Translations under genes and position numbers: made by a program
Shown: positions 53,781-61,648 of the stretch, piece after piece
Layout of the letters: the number at the start of each line of letters is the position of its first letter
Numbering within the stretch: the stretch's first letter is position 1
The notes under the pieces: generated by a model
Told to the model about the DNA's origin: nothing
Database searches by the model: none
The model's input: only the letters and a program-made list of their open reading frames with translations
Assembly (NCBI GenBank): GCA_029779535.1
Contig: JAKPAG010000107.1
Coordinates: forward strand, 62,001 to 126,000
DNA: 64,000 nt
DNA from: Pseudomonadota bacterium
GTDB lineage: Bacteria > Pseudomonadota > Alphaproteobacteria > Sphingomonadales > Sphingomonadaceae
Direction: 5' to 3'

Positions 53781-55376
53781 TTACCGCGTTTTTGCTTCCC
53801 GCCACGCTGGACGAAACACGTCATCACGCGAAAGCCCATGGTGTTCAGGCGTAGCTTGGAAGTCTTGCCATGCTTTATCCATGCCATTCCCGTTGCCGGA
53901 TTCGATCCAGTGCTTGCACCAATCTACGACATCGCCATGTGACGGACGGGGCTTCTCAGGCGCTTTGATCGGGGGAATGGCCGCGCGCCATGCATCGAAT
54001 GATTGACGGGACAACAGCACAGGGCATCCCGCGCCATGATCGTCCGGCGTCATACCGCGATAGACATGGTGCAGGCTTTCCGGGTTTACGCCGTTCCAAT
54101 AGAAGCGAGGCACCAGCAGCGGGGTGCCACTTGCAGGCGCAACATAAGTCGGCAAGCTGCCGTCCCTCAGCGCCGCATGGATAGTGCGGCTGGATTGCCG
54201 ATATGTCTCAATAAACGGCGGGGGAGAGCCGTCTGCGCGAGGCTCGATAATCGCGCCACTGGGATCACGAAAAATCAGATCGCCAGCCGTGTTCTGCCAA
54301 ATCTCTATATCATGTGACGGCTTGCCATGCGCGAGCCATGACAACGCTTCGTCCAGCGCCATGACGGGGCCTATATCGGGCAGAGCCGCTGGCAGCGGAA
54401 CAAAGAACGCCAGTGCTGTGTCGTCCTGATCGGGAAACAGTTTCAACAAATCAGCGCGGTTCACCTTCACTGAGCGGAATGCGTCGCGGCGATCCTGTAA
54501 TACTCTATCGAGCGTGTTGTTCCGCTTTTCCCAAGTCAGCCCGGTGCCGTAGCGCAAGCCGTCATAGAGAATATCGAATTGGGCAAAATCCTCAAAGCGC
54601 ACCGGATCAATCGGTGCTGTGAGCACCTTGTTCTCGTCCGTCGAATGACTTGCAACATACTTGCCGCGCGTGGCGATTTGACCACCGCTCGCCCGAACAG
54701 CGAGCTTTGCCATGGCAGCGGACAATGCGGCCTGAGGATCGGTAGCGTCGAAGGCGTGCCCGGAAATTGCCCGGTCAAGGCTATCCCGATCCAGCGCGAA
54801 GCCAAATGCGATCCACGTCACAGCCTCGGACAGCGTGACAAATGGCGTGTCCGGCGGAAGCCGCTTCCTGACTGACTCCGGCTTGGACTGGGCATCATAG
54901 GGGGACGGAAGGACAGGCAAACCGCAGGGATCGTGCAAGGGCTGGCTGCCCATCCATGCCGTGAAAGCGGCGCGGTCCAGATATACTGAGTGACACGACC
55001 AACGCTGCCATTCGTCCGGCAGGAACACGTCCAAGGGCAAACGCCCCTCAAACCAGACATGCTCATTCCGCTCTGCCCCTACCCATGCCCAGCCGGGAAC
55101 ATCGCGGGATTCCAATCCGTCGCTGAAATGCGCCCGCACCGCGCCCGAAAGCAAGCCTCGCTGCAAGACAAGCATGGAACGTTCTTCCATCTTCTTGCGG
55201 CGGACGAATGCGACTTCATCGCCCTCGGAAAACATCTCGATCAGGACTGGCGAAACATCGAGCCACGGTGCTGGATCGGCATCGGGTACCGCCGCTTTGA
55301 CGCGCTGGTGCAGTTCCCGGATGGCATCCCGGCAGGAAATTGAATTGGGGCGGACGCTGCCCCCATGCGTAACCAT
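53781..55376 (-). CDS. Hypothetical 531-residue element protein with internal duplication
   Basis: GGGAGG lies 9 bp before ATG 55376. No enzyme motif, signal peptide or membrane helix is seen. The protein appears to carry two copies of a module: LSEAVTWIAFGFALDRD resembles LDEALSWLAHG, and the VYLDRAAFTAWM end of a domain near residue 140 resembles the VLLSRQSFDAWRAAI end near residue 480. Each is preceded by a G.L..F..W pattern. I recognise no family. It sits in the region between integrase and replication genes where accessory functions such as defence are often inserted, but there is no direct evidence for such a role. Confidence 0.65.
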   Translation of the reverse strand: MVTHGGSVRPNSISCRDAIRELHQRVKAAVPDADPAPWLDVSPVLIEMFSEGDEVAFVRRKKMEERSMLVLQRGLLSGAVRAHFSDGLESRDVPGWAWVGAERNEHVWFEGRLPLDVFLPDEWQRWSCHSVYLDRAAFTAWMGSQPLHDPCGLPVLPSPYDAQSKPESVRKRLPPDTPFVTLSEAVTWIAFGFALDRDSLDRAISGHAFDATDPQAALSAAMAKLAVRASGGQIATRGKYVASHSTDENKVLTAPIDPVRFEDFAQFDILYDGLRYGTGLTWEKRNNTLDRVLQDRRDAFRSVKVNRADLLKLFPDQDDTALAFFVPLPAALPDIGPVMALDEALSWLAHGKPSHDIEIWQNTAGDLIFRDPSGAIIEPRADGSPPPFIETYRQSSRTIHAALRDGSLPTYVAPASGTPLLVPRFYWNGVNPESLHHVYRGMTPDDHGAGCPVLLSRQSFDAWRAAIPPIKAPEKPRPSHGDVVDWCKHWIESGNGNGMDKAWQDFQATPEHHGLSRDDVFRPAWREAKTR

Positions 55377-55522
55377 AAGTCCGCCTCCCTAGCGGTTCCC
55401 AAAAAGGTGACGGGGAAGCACGTGGGAAGCGCGCTTGTCGGATGGCCGTCCTATCCCCGTCGAATTAAATAATGGGCGGATATTCATTTTGTCAGGGGGC
55501 AGCGTGAGCAATCCCCAGCCGC

Positions 55523-55987
55523 TCAATATCCATCCTCATATTCCCCCGGATCGCTGATCGCACAGCCAGCGCCCCGGTTGGGCATCGCCGGGCCGGTCCA
55601 GCAATCCTCATCATATTGCCCGGCTGGATCGTCATCCTCGGCATCCTCGTGCGCTTGCGTGATATTCGGGCCGCGCTTCTGGCTCCCGCGCATGGTGTGC
55701 CACTCAATCCAAGCATTCTCTCCGGTGTCGGCAATGTCGCATCCTGGCCCATCGCTGGGCACCGGAAGGCCCAAGTCAGTGCAGCGTGAAACCTCATCCT
55801 CGCTGCATTCGCCTTCCCGGTCGGGATCGCCGTCCAGCACGTCGAGCAAGTCGATTGCCACGGTGACGAATGCCGCCAGCTTACCGCGATCATACCGTGA
55901 CAGGATGCGCGCCACGGCTGGCATGGGCGGTATCGTGACGGGCAGGGTGACGGGCTGGGCCTCTCGGCCTATGGGGTTGCTAGCCAT
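55523..55987 (-). CDS. Hypothetical acidic protein, 154 residues
   Basis: MASNPIGREAQPVTLPVTIPP..., with a helix AAFVTVAIDLLDVLDGDPDRE and a long acidic tail rich in Asp, Glu and Gly with several cysteines (CSED, CTDLG, CDIA, CWTG, CAIS). AAGGAG is 9 bp upstream of the ATG. The DLLDxxDGDPDxE phrase is one I have met in small proteins on alphaproteobacterial islands. The function is unknown. It is transcribed away from the integrase toward the 531-residue gene. Confidence 0.62.
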   Translation of the reverse strand: MASNPIGREAQPVTLPVTIPPMPAVARILSRYDRGKLAAFVTVAIDLLDVLDGDPDREGECSEDEVSRCTDLGLPVPSDGPGCDIADTGENAWIEWHTMRGSQKRGPNITQAHEDAEDDDPAGQYDEDCWTGPAMPNRGAGCAISDPGEYEDGY

Positions 55988-56088
55988 ATTCTCGACTCCT
56001 TGCAGTCGGGTTGTGGTTAGGGCCAGCCGGGGAAGGTAGTAGCTCCCCCGCTGGCCCGCTTCCGTCGGGCCGAATGCCCGGTGAAACT

Positions 56089-57336
56089 CTATCCGGCCTC
56101 AGCCTTACGAATGGGCGTGACGTTGGCACCAGCCGCCGGGATCGTGGCGCAATAGGTGGCCCAATCGTCCATGAGCCGCCGCCGCTTGTCGAACAGGTCG
56201 CCGCGCCGATAGGCCCGCTCCACCTTGTTCTCTATGGTGTGCGCCAAGGCCATTTCCGCGACCTCATGGGCATAGCCGGTGCATTCGGCGGACCAGTCGC
56301 GGAAGCCCGACCGGAAGCCGTGCACGGTCACGTCAACTTTCATCCGGCGCAGCAACATTGTCATGGCCATGCCGGACATTTTCCCGCCCTTGGTCGCGGG
56401 GAACAGCCATTCCTTGCGCAGCCCTTGCGTGGACTTCAAAATCTCCACAGCACGGCCAGACAGGGGCACGCGATGTTCCTTGCCCGCCTTCATGCGGTTA
56501 GCCGGAATGGTCCAGATTGCCTTGTCCAAATCGACCTCATCCCACTTCGCGCCGATCACCTCACCAGTGCGGGCAACAGTCAGGATCGTAAATTCCAGCG
56601 CCAGCGCCGCGATGGCCTCCCGCTTGTGCAGCGCGCCGACGAATACCGGGATCGCTTCATAGGGCATGGCCTTGTGGTGGCCGCGTGTGAGCCGGGACCG
56701 GGCAGGCAGGATTTGCGCGATATGGCCGCGCCACCGGGCAGGATTTTCGCCCTCCCGGTATCCCCGCGCCTTGGCGGCATCGAGGATCGTTTCCATGCGT
56801 CCCCGCACGCGGCTGGCAGTCTCGGTCTTGGCTTTCCAGATCGGCTCAAGGATTTGCAGGACGTGCGCAGTCCCGACCTCGGCAACGGGCAACTCCCCGA
56901 TCACGGGATAGACGTAAGTGGCCAGCGTGTTCTTCCATTGCTGGCGATGCTTGTCATTGCGCCAGCTTCCCTCATTCGCGCCGATGTAGGTTTCCGCCAC
57001 GGCCTTGAACGTCATTCCGGCGACTTGTGCCGCCTGAGCCGCTGCAAGGGCCTCAGCGGCCTCCCGCTGGCGTTCCTCAAGGGGATCAATCCCCGCCTTG
57101 ACCTTGAGGCGCAGCGCGTCGCGGGCATCGCGGGCTTGCGACAAGGAAATGCCGTCCGGTCCAGCCGCGCCAAGGCCAATGTCCCGCGACTTGCCGTTGA
57201 GCATGAATCGATAGACCCATGATCGGGCACCGCTTTCCTTCACCAGCAAATGCAGCCCGCCACCATCGGCATGGCGACCGGGCTTTGCATTCTTCACCGC
57301 CAAGGGCGTTAGCACGTTGCTGAGCTTCTTGGGCAT
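56089..57336 (-). CDS. Tyrosine recombinase, P4-type integrase (element 1)
   Basis: 415 residues. The N-terminal DUF4102 arm-binding domain (about 1-90, LTPLAVKNAKPGRHADGGGLHLLV) is followed by a SAM-like core-binding domain and the catalytic domain. Catalytic residues are seen as Arg in VARTGEVIGAKW, HGFR in TVHGFRSGFRDW, the second His in LAHTIENKVE and Tyr in ERAYRRGD. CAGGGAG 6 bp upstream supports the ATG. It recombines tRNA-Ser attB with attP. The gene lies next to the right end of the element with its promoter facing attR. Confidence 0.95.
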   Translation of the reverse strand: MPKKLSNVLTPLAVKNAKPGRHADGGGLHLLVKESGARSWVYRFMLNGKSRDIGLGAAGPDGISLSQARDARDALRLKVKAGIDPLEERQREAAEALAAAQAAQVAGMTFKAVAETYIGANEGSWRNDKHRQQWKNTLATYVYPVIGELPVAEVGTAHVLQILEPIWKAKTETASRVRGRMETILDAAKARGYREGENPARWRGHIAQILPARSRLTRGHHKAMPYEAIPVFVGALHKREAIAALALEFTILTVARTGEVIGAKWDEVDLDKAIWTIPANRMKAGKEHRVPLSGRAVEILKSTQGLRKEWLFPATKGGKMSGMAMTMLLRRMKVDVTVHGFRSGFRDWSAECTGYAHEVAEMALAHTIENKVERAYRRGDLFDKRRRLMDDWATYCATIPAAGANVTPIRKAEAG

Positions 57337-57339
57337 TAT

Positions 57340-57358
57340 GGCTCCCTGTCAGGGAACC
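57340..57358. promoter_or_regulatory. Palindrome over the integrase ribosome-binding site
   Basis: GGCTCCCTGTCAGGGAACC, matching its own reverse complement at 16 of 19 positions, centred 13 bp upstream of the integrase ATG and covering the GGGAG Shine-Dalgarno sequence. It may allow control of integrase synthesis by a bound protein or by RNA structure. Confidence 0.4.
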
Positions 57359-57399
57359 GAACCTGCCCCTAGACCGCCCCAATGGCGTCGCGGCACCGC

Positions 57400-57422
57400 G
57401 TTCCCAAAACTGTTCCCCGATA
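57400..57422. repeat. Arm-type repeat, right
   Basis: Same 23-bp segment as 48588-48610 (20 of 23 identical), 130 bp inside attR. Confidence 0.55.
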
Positions 57423-57551
57423 ATAGCGCGGTTTTATGGGAACGCAACGGGACGCATTCGGACAAGCGAACGGGCAGGCTCCCACTAAATCCGCCTATTG
57501 TAGCCGTTATCGTGGAGGTATTCGGATGCGGCTGGACACTAGTTAGGCGGA

Positions 57552-57565
57552 CTCCCGCTCCGCCA
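57552..57565 (+). other. Attachment site, right copy (attR)
   Basis: CTCCCGCTCCGCCA, identical to the end of the tRNA-Ser gene. It is also 165 bp upstream of a second integrase, so it may be at once the right end of element 1 and the left end of an older element 2. Confidence 0.85.
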
Positions 57566-57730
57566 TCTATATCATCCCAGGAAAGCCCGGCTAGTCTCTG
57601 AAAGCCGCAGAATTCTGCGATTTTTCGGTCTTGATCGCGCTTGCTATGTTCTTATATTGTTCTCAATAATCTCCCCAAATTCGGCTTGGAGTGTGGGGGA
57701 GATTGTGGGGGCGGAACAGGATGATCGATC

Positions 57731-58885
57731 ATGGGCCGGCTCACGCCACTGCAGATTCGAAACCTCAAGGAACCCGGGCGCTACAGTGACGGCGACGGCC
57801 TGTATCTGGAGCTGACGGGACAGAACAAAGGCAACTGGCAGCTCCGCGCTACTGTGAACGGCAGACGGCGAGATATTGGTCTGGGTTCTCTGGCTCTGGT
57901 CTCGTTGAAGGAAGCCCGCGATGCGGCCTTCGAACTGCGCCGCGATATCCAGCGCGGGATCGATCCCGTGGCCGAGCGCAAGCGGCGCAAGCTGGAGATT
58001 CTGACGTTCAAGGCCGCGGCGCTGCGGGTTCATGCGGAACAAAAGGCAAGCTGGAAGAACGGCAAGCACCAGGACCAGTGGATCACCACGCTGGAGAACT
58101 ATGCCTTCCCCTTGTTGGGCAATCGCCTCGTCAACGACATTGAAGGCCCACTGATCCGCGAAGTGCTGCTGCCGATCTGGCTGGACAAACCGGAGACCGC
58201 CCGGCGGGTCAAGCAGCGGATCGGCGTGGTTCTCGATTGGGCCTATGCCAGCGGCATGCGGCCCACTGAAGCGCCGATGCGTTCGGTCAACCGGGTGCTG
58301 CCAAGGCAGCCCAAGAAGGACGGGCATTTCGCTGCTATGCCCTATGATTCAGTTCCCTTATTCATGACCCATCTGCATGCCCGATTGAGCGTGCCGAGGC
58401 TGGCCCTAGAGTTCCTGATCCTGACCGCGGCAAGGTCCGGAGAGGTACGCGGCGCCGAGTGGAACGAGATCGATTTGGAAGCAAAACTCTGGACCATCCC
58501 AGCTTCCAGAATGAAGGTGGCCAAGGAACATGTCGTACCCCTCTCTGTGGCCGCGATCGACGTACTGGAGCGCGCCAGGCAGTACCATGCCCCGTGCGGC
58601 AACCTGCTCTTCCCGGGACGCGATGTGCGTCGTCCACTGTCCGACATGACCCTGCTCAAGATCCTGCGTTGCGCCGACATTCCCTACACGGTGCACGGCT
58701 TCCGCTCAGCGTTTCGCGACTGGGCAGCAGAGCAGACCAGCTACCCGGGAGAGGTCGCTGAAGCGGCCCTGGCGCACACTGTCGCCAACAAGGTCGAGGC
58801 CGCCTATCGGCGCACCAACTACCTCGACATGCGCCGCGTCATGATGGCCGACTGGGCCATTTACTGTACCAGCCAGAACCGCTGA
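57731..58885 (+). CDS. Tyrosine recombinase, P4-type integrase (element 2)
   Basis: 384 residues, intact. It has the DUF4102 domain (MGRLTPLQIRNLKEPGRYSDGDGLYLELT), a core-binding domain, Arg in TAARSGEVRGAEW, HGFR in TVHGFRSAFRDW, LAHTVANKVE and Tyr in EAAYRRTN. It is related to the first integrase, with shared motifs especially at the C-terminus, but the two are not near-identical. It starts 165 bp after the tRNA-derived repeat, reads away from it and has no other mobile genes beside it in the window. It probably belongs to an older island inserted at the same tRNA. Confidence 0.93.
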   Translation: MGRLTPLQIRNLKEPGRYSDGDGLYLELTGQNKGNWQLRATVNGRRRDIGLGSLALVSLKEARDAAFELRRDIQRGIDPVAERKRRKLEILTFKAAALRVHAEQKASWKNGKHQDQWITTLENYAFPLLGNRLVNDIEGPLIREVLLPIWLDKPETARRVKQRIGVVLDWAYASGMRPTEAPMRSVNRVLPRQPKKDGHFAAMPYDSVPLFMTHLHARLSVPRLALEFLILTAARSGEVRGAEWNEIDLEAKLWTIPASRMKVAKEHVVPLSVAAIDVLERARQYHAPCGNLLFPGRDVRRPLSDMTLLKILRCADIPYTVHGFRSAFRDWAAEQTSYPGEVAEAALAHTVANKVEAAYRRTNYLDMRRVMMADWAIYCTSQNR

Positions 58886-59264
58886 TGGTGATGACAACAG
58901 TGCCGAACCATGGTCTTCGAGGCATGTCGCGCCAGTATATGCCCTGCGCTCGATGCAATTTCCGACAATTCATTCAGATTCGAAAATAAAGACGCAATTT
59001 CAGATACATGACTACGAGACGATTTCGTTTGCAAATTGTACTTTGCCGTCAAATCGTTTGGACACCAGGCTCAAAATTCCAACCAAATTCATGTTTTCAA
59101 ATGAGTAATTCAAGCAGTGGCACTGCGTAGGGTGTGCTTGCAAGCCAACTGCGGAATCGGTTTCAATGCTTCCCCTGAATTGTCAGCGCGGGAACGAAAG
59201 ACATTTCCGATGGGGCTGCAGCCAGACGGCGCATGAGGATGACAGTCACCGCCTGGTGCGGTCT
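58886..59264. other. AT-rich intergenic region after integrase 2
   Basis: 379 bp with many short AT stretches (for example GAATTTTGAGC on the minus strand) and no plausible gene or clear terminator. No further copy of the 14-bp att repeat is seen here. Confidence 0.6.
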
Positions 59265-59876
59265 TCACTGGTCCAGAAATTCTACTCGTCCGGAATCGAG
59301 GTGGTAGTAGGCACCGACTACCAGTAAACGGCCTGCCGCTTGTGGATCGAGCAGTGCGGGAGATGCCTCCTTCTGCAGCTCCTTCACGACCTTGCGGAAA
59401 TTACAAAGGGCGGCGGCGTTGCACAGGTCTTCCGCCCAGGGATCGGCTTCAAGCACGGCCGGGAGCAACGACTGCAGCACCTTCGAGACATTACTGCTGT
59501 AGGCGGTTTCACCACGGGCCACCGACACGGCCGCGCGGATCGCACCGCAGGCTTCGTGGCCCATCACCACGATCATCGGCACCTGCGACTGGGTGACCGC
59601 AAATTCAAGGCTGCCCAGCGCAGTGGCGCAAAGTGTGTTGCCGGCATTGCGGACAATGAACAATTCGCCCAGCCCGCGTTCGAACAGCAGTTCGGGCGGA
59701 ACGCGGGAATCCGAGCAGCTGAGATAGGCCGCGAAGGGCTTTTGGGCCGCCGCCAGGTGGAGCCGGTGCAGCCGGTCCATGGGTGGATTGTAGGGTGCGT
59801 CGGATAGAAACCGGCGGTTGCCTTCCTTGAGCAGTTCGAGCGCTTCGAGCGGGGTAATGTGTGGCTGATCGTCCAT
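59265..59876 (-). CDS. Beta-class carbonic anhydrase
   Basis: 203 residues from ATG 59876 (AAGGA 8 bp upstream; an ATG at 59885 adds three residues but sits on the Shine-Dalgarno). The zinc site is Cys and Asp in YLSCSDSRVPPELLF, and His and Cys in GHEACGAIRAA. It interconverts CO2 and bicarbonate. It follows nnrS by 11 bp on the same strand and is probably its operon partner, so it is co-regulated with the nitrogen-oxide genes. Confidence 0.93.
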   Translation of the reverse strand: MDDQPHITPLEALELLKEGNRRFLSDAPYNPPMDRLHRLHLAAAQKPFAAYLSCSDSRVPPELLFERGLGELFIVRNAGNTLCATALGSLEFAVTQSQVPMIVVMGHEACGAIRAAVSVARGETAYSSNVSKVLQSLLPAVLEADPWAEDLCNAAALCNFRKVVKELQKEASPALLDPQAAGRLLVVGAYYHLDSGRVEFLDQ

Positions 59877-59887
59877 GTTCGGCATCC

Positions 59888-61105
59888 TTAGCCGTCGCGG
59901 CCATCAAGGCGCGGGCGCAGGTAGATCAGGGCGTTGCGGATCAACCAGGGCAGCAGGCCGATTGCAAAGATGAGCGCGGCGACCACCAGCAGCCAGCCGG
60001 GCTCAGCCTGAATTGCGGACATGATCCGCGCGGCTGCGGCCAGCTGGACTCCGGCAAAAGCCAGCCAGGCCAGTGGGACCATGGCCAGCGGGCGTCCGGA
60101 GTGACCGTGCGTGACGCGGGTCACCATGGCCACCAGCAGGCTTGCTGCAAAGCCCAGGGCCAACGCGTGGGTCGGGGCGAGGCCCAGCGGCAGGCCAAAG
60201 GAGGCCATTGCGGCGAGCGCAAAGCCAAGCGGGGCCCAGGCAAAGCCCCAGATCAGCACCAGCATAAGCCCAGGCGCCGGGCCGCGCGGCCACCATTTCC
60301 ATGCCATCAGGCCGGTGCAGGCGGCCAGCCCGGCGCAGGCCAGCGCGGACAGGGCCGGGACCAGCGCAAGTTCCCCCGCGATCCGCGCGGCCAGGAGCGC
60401 CCATACTGCCCCCAGCAGCCAGTCAGGCCGCCAGCTCTGATATCCCTTTACAACGTTGCCAGCGAAAAAGGGCACCATGCGATGTGCAACGGTTAGGAAA
60501 ACTGGCAGGATGAAACCGTTCAGGCCCAGCACATTGCCCCAGCGCAGCAGGCGGGGATCGCCAGCGATCAGGAATGCGCAGACCAGCAACAGGGCGCCAA
60601 GGCCGATCGTCAGCGCGGCGAGTGCCGACACGGCGTGCCAGCAGGGCGGCTTGCCCGATCGCCTGTTTGCCCGGACCACTGCGGCCAGCACCACTAGACC
60701 GAGCGCCCAGAATGCGGCGCAGATCAGAAAGCCGATCCGGACCGGCGTGTCTGCCCCGGTCCACAGGCCGATGGCACTGGCCGTCATGCCGATCGCGAGT
60801 CCGCCAGAAACCGGCCCGAACTGGCGCGCGATCAAGTCAGGCTGGCTCATCCAGCGCGGAAACACAGTCAGCAGAAATCCGAAGATGAAGGCCTGATAGA
60901 TCTGCAGCAGCAGCGCGGGGGCGTGTAACAGGGCGGCGGGCAGGCTTCCGGCTGGCGGCTTCGGCCAGCCAAAGTGGAGCGCGGCCAGCTGCATCGGCCA
61001 CCACAGCGCCATGGCGGCCAGACCCAGACTGCCGGCAAGGAATGCCAGCCGGTGCGGCGCCGCAAACAGGATCGGGGCAAACAGGATCGGGGCGGGGCTG
61101 GTCAT
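59888..61105 (-). CDS. nnrS: NnrS-family haem-copper membrane protein
   Basis: 405 residues from ATG 61105 with about 12 hydrophobic helices, beginning near PHRLAFLAGSLGLAAMALWW. NnrS-type features are HxGWxxPPAGxxPAALLHAPALL..IYQAFIFGFLLTVFPRW, a TVAHRMVPFF block and the C-terminal HALALGFAASLLVAMVTRVTHGHSGR. NnrS protects against nitric oxide and binds haem and copper. Its ATG overlaps the stop of the CopD-like gene (ATGA), so the two are co-translated. Confidence 0.9.
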   Translation of the reverse strand: MTSPAPILFAPILFAAPHRLAFLAGSLGLAAMALWWPMQLAALHFGWPKPPAGSLPAALLHAPALLLQIYQAFIFGFLLTVFPRWMSQPDLIARQFGPVSGGLAIGMTASAIGLWTGADTPVRIGFLICAAFWALGLVVLAAVVRANRRSGKPPCWHAVSALAALTIGLGALLLVCAFLIAGDPRLLRWGNVLGLNGFILPVFLTVAHRMVPFFAGNVVKGYQSWRPDWLLGAVWALLAARIAGELALVPALSALACAGLAACTGLMAWKWWPRGPAPGLMLVLIWGFAWAPLGFALAAMASFGLPLGLAPTHALALGFAASLLVAMVTRVTHGHSGRPLAMVPLAWLAFAGVQLAAAARIMSAIQAEPGWLLVVAALIFAIGLLPWLIRNALIYLRPRLDGRDG

Positions 61106-61575
61106 CAGATCAGCCCATGGGCCCCGCCCATTGCCCCCAGCACAGTGACCAGGGCGAGGGCGGACAGCAGCCGGTGCACTGTCACCATCCGGGCGAAGTC
61201 GGCCTCTGGCGCGGCGGATTGGGCCATGCGGCGGTGCAGAAACAGCGGTTCGAGCACGAACAGCATGACAGCAAAGACGGTCCACAGCGCCAGCATCGCA
61301 TGCATCCACCAGAAGGCAGGATCGGCAAAGCGGCTCCACAGGTCCGCCTGATAAGTCATCCAGAAGCCGCTCGCCCCCGCCAGCAACACCCAGAACTTTG
61401 CCTGCGGGGCAAAGCCCTGTTCGATGCGGTGGAACGCGGCAAGCCGGGCCGCCGGTGCCTCGCTACGGGAAATGGCCGGCATGAAGACCAGCGTGACGAA
61501 CCAGACCCCGCCGATCCAGCCGACAATCGCGGCGACATGGAGGCAGCGGGCCAGAGTGTAGAGAGCAAAGTCCAT
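61105..61575 (-). CDS. CopD-like four-helix membrane protein
   Basis: 156 residues from ATG 61575. Four hydrophobic helices with histidines at their ends (LARCLHVAAIVGWIGGVWFV, AFWWMHAMLALWTVFAVMLF, MVTVHRLLSALALVTVLGA) resemble CopD/DUF2269-type proteins often found beside nnrS. It might help haem or copper supply or be a cytochrome b-like partner; this is inference. It is the first gene of the CopD-nnrS-carbonic anhydrase operon, and an FNR-type box lies upstream. Confidence 0.75.
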   Translation of the reverse strand: MDFALYTLARCLHVAAIVGWIGGVWFVTLVFMPAISRSEAPAARLAAFHRIEQGFAPQAKFWVLLAGASGFWMTYQADLWSRFADPAFWWMHAMLALWTVFAVMLFVLEPLFLHRRMAQSAAPEADFARMVTVHRLLSALALVTVLGAMGGAHGLI

Positions 61576-61609
61576 GGGCCTGCCTTGCGCGGGAACAGCC
61601 AATCATTCG

Positions 61610-61623
61610 TTGATGAAAGTCAA
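61610..61623. promoter_or_regulatory. FNR/DNR-type box between divergent genes
   Basis: TTGATGAAAGTCAA, one mismatch from TTGAT-N4-ATCAA, between the CopD-like (minus) and porin (plus) genes. Its centre is about 41.5 bp from both the minus-strand ATG 61575 and the plus-strand ATG 61658. Confidence 0.72.
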
Positions 61624-61648
61624 TTACAAGTGCCGCTGACAAGCAGAA

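Larger units (their letters stand above)
48531..57565. mobile_element. Integrative element in tRNA-Ser(GGA), ~9.0 kb
   Basis: Bounded by 14-bp direct repeats CTCCCGCTCCGCCA: one is the end of the tRNA gene (48531-48544), the other is at 57552-57565. Everything inside is on the minus strand and GC content drops visibly. Contents from right to left: tyrosine integrase, a 154-residue and a 531-residue unknown protein, an AlpA-like regulator, three small overlapping genes, Toprim primase, RepA-type helicase, a 294-residue unknown, an HGG-motif protein and a predicted secreted protein. No capsid, tail, relaxase or conjugation genes are seen. The set resembles a satellite or P4-like replicating island. 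Confidence 0.88.
57337..57730. other. Non-coding junction with attR and two integrase promoters
   Basis: 394 bp without a gene, between two divergent integrases. It holds a 19-bp palindrome at the first integrase start, the right arm-type repeat (57400-57422), several GTTCCC/GGGAAC hexamers (57352, 57401, 57413 and 57438) and the attR core (57552-57565). Confidence 0.6.

Noticed and set aside
57482..57540. Possible small gene between the two integrases
   Set aside because: Short open frames there cross the att repeat and palindromes and have no protein-like pattern.
58861..59052. 63-codon minus-strand frame after integrase 2
   Set aside because: It overlaps the integrase end and is AT-rich by composition only; nothing supports translation.
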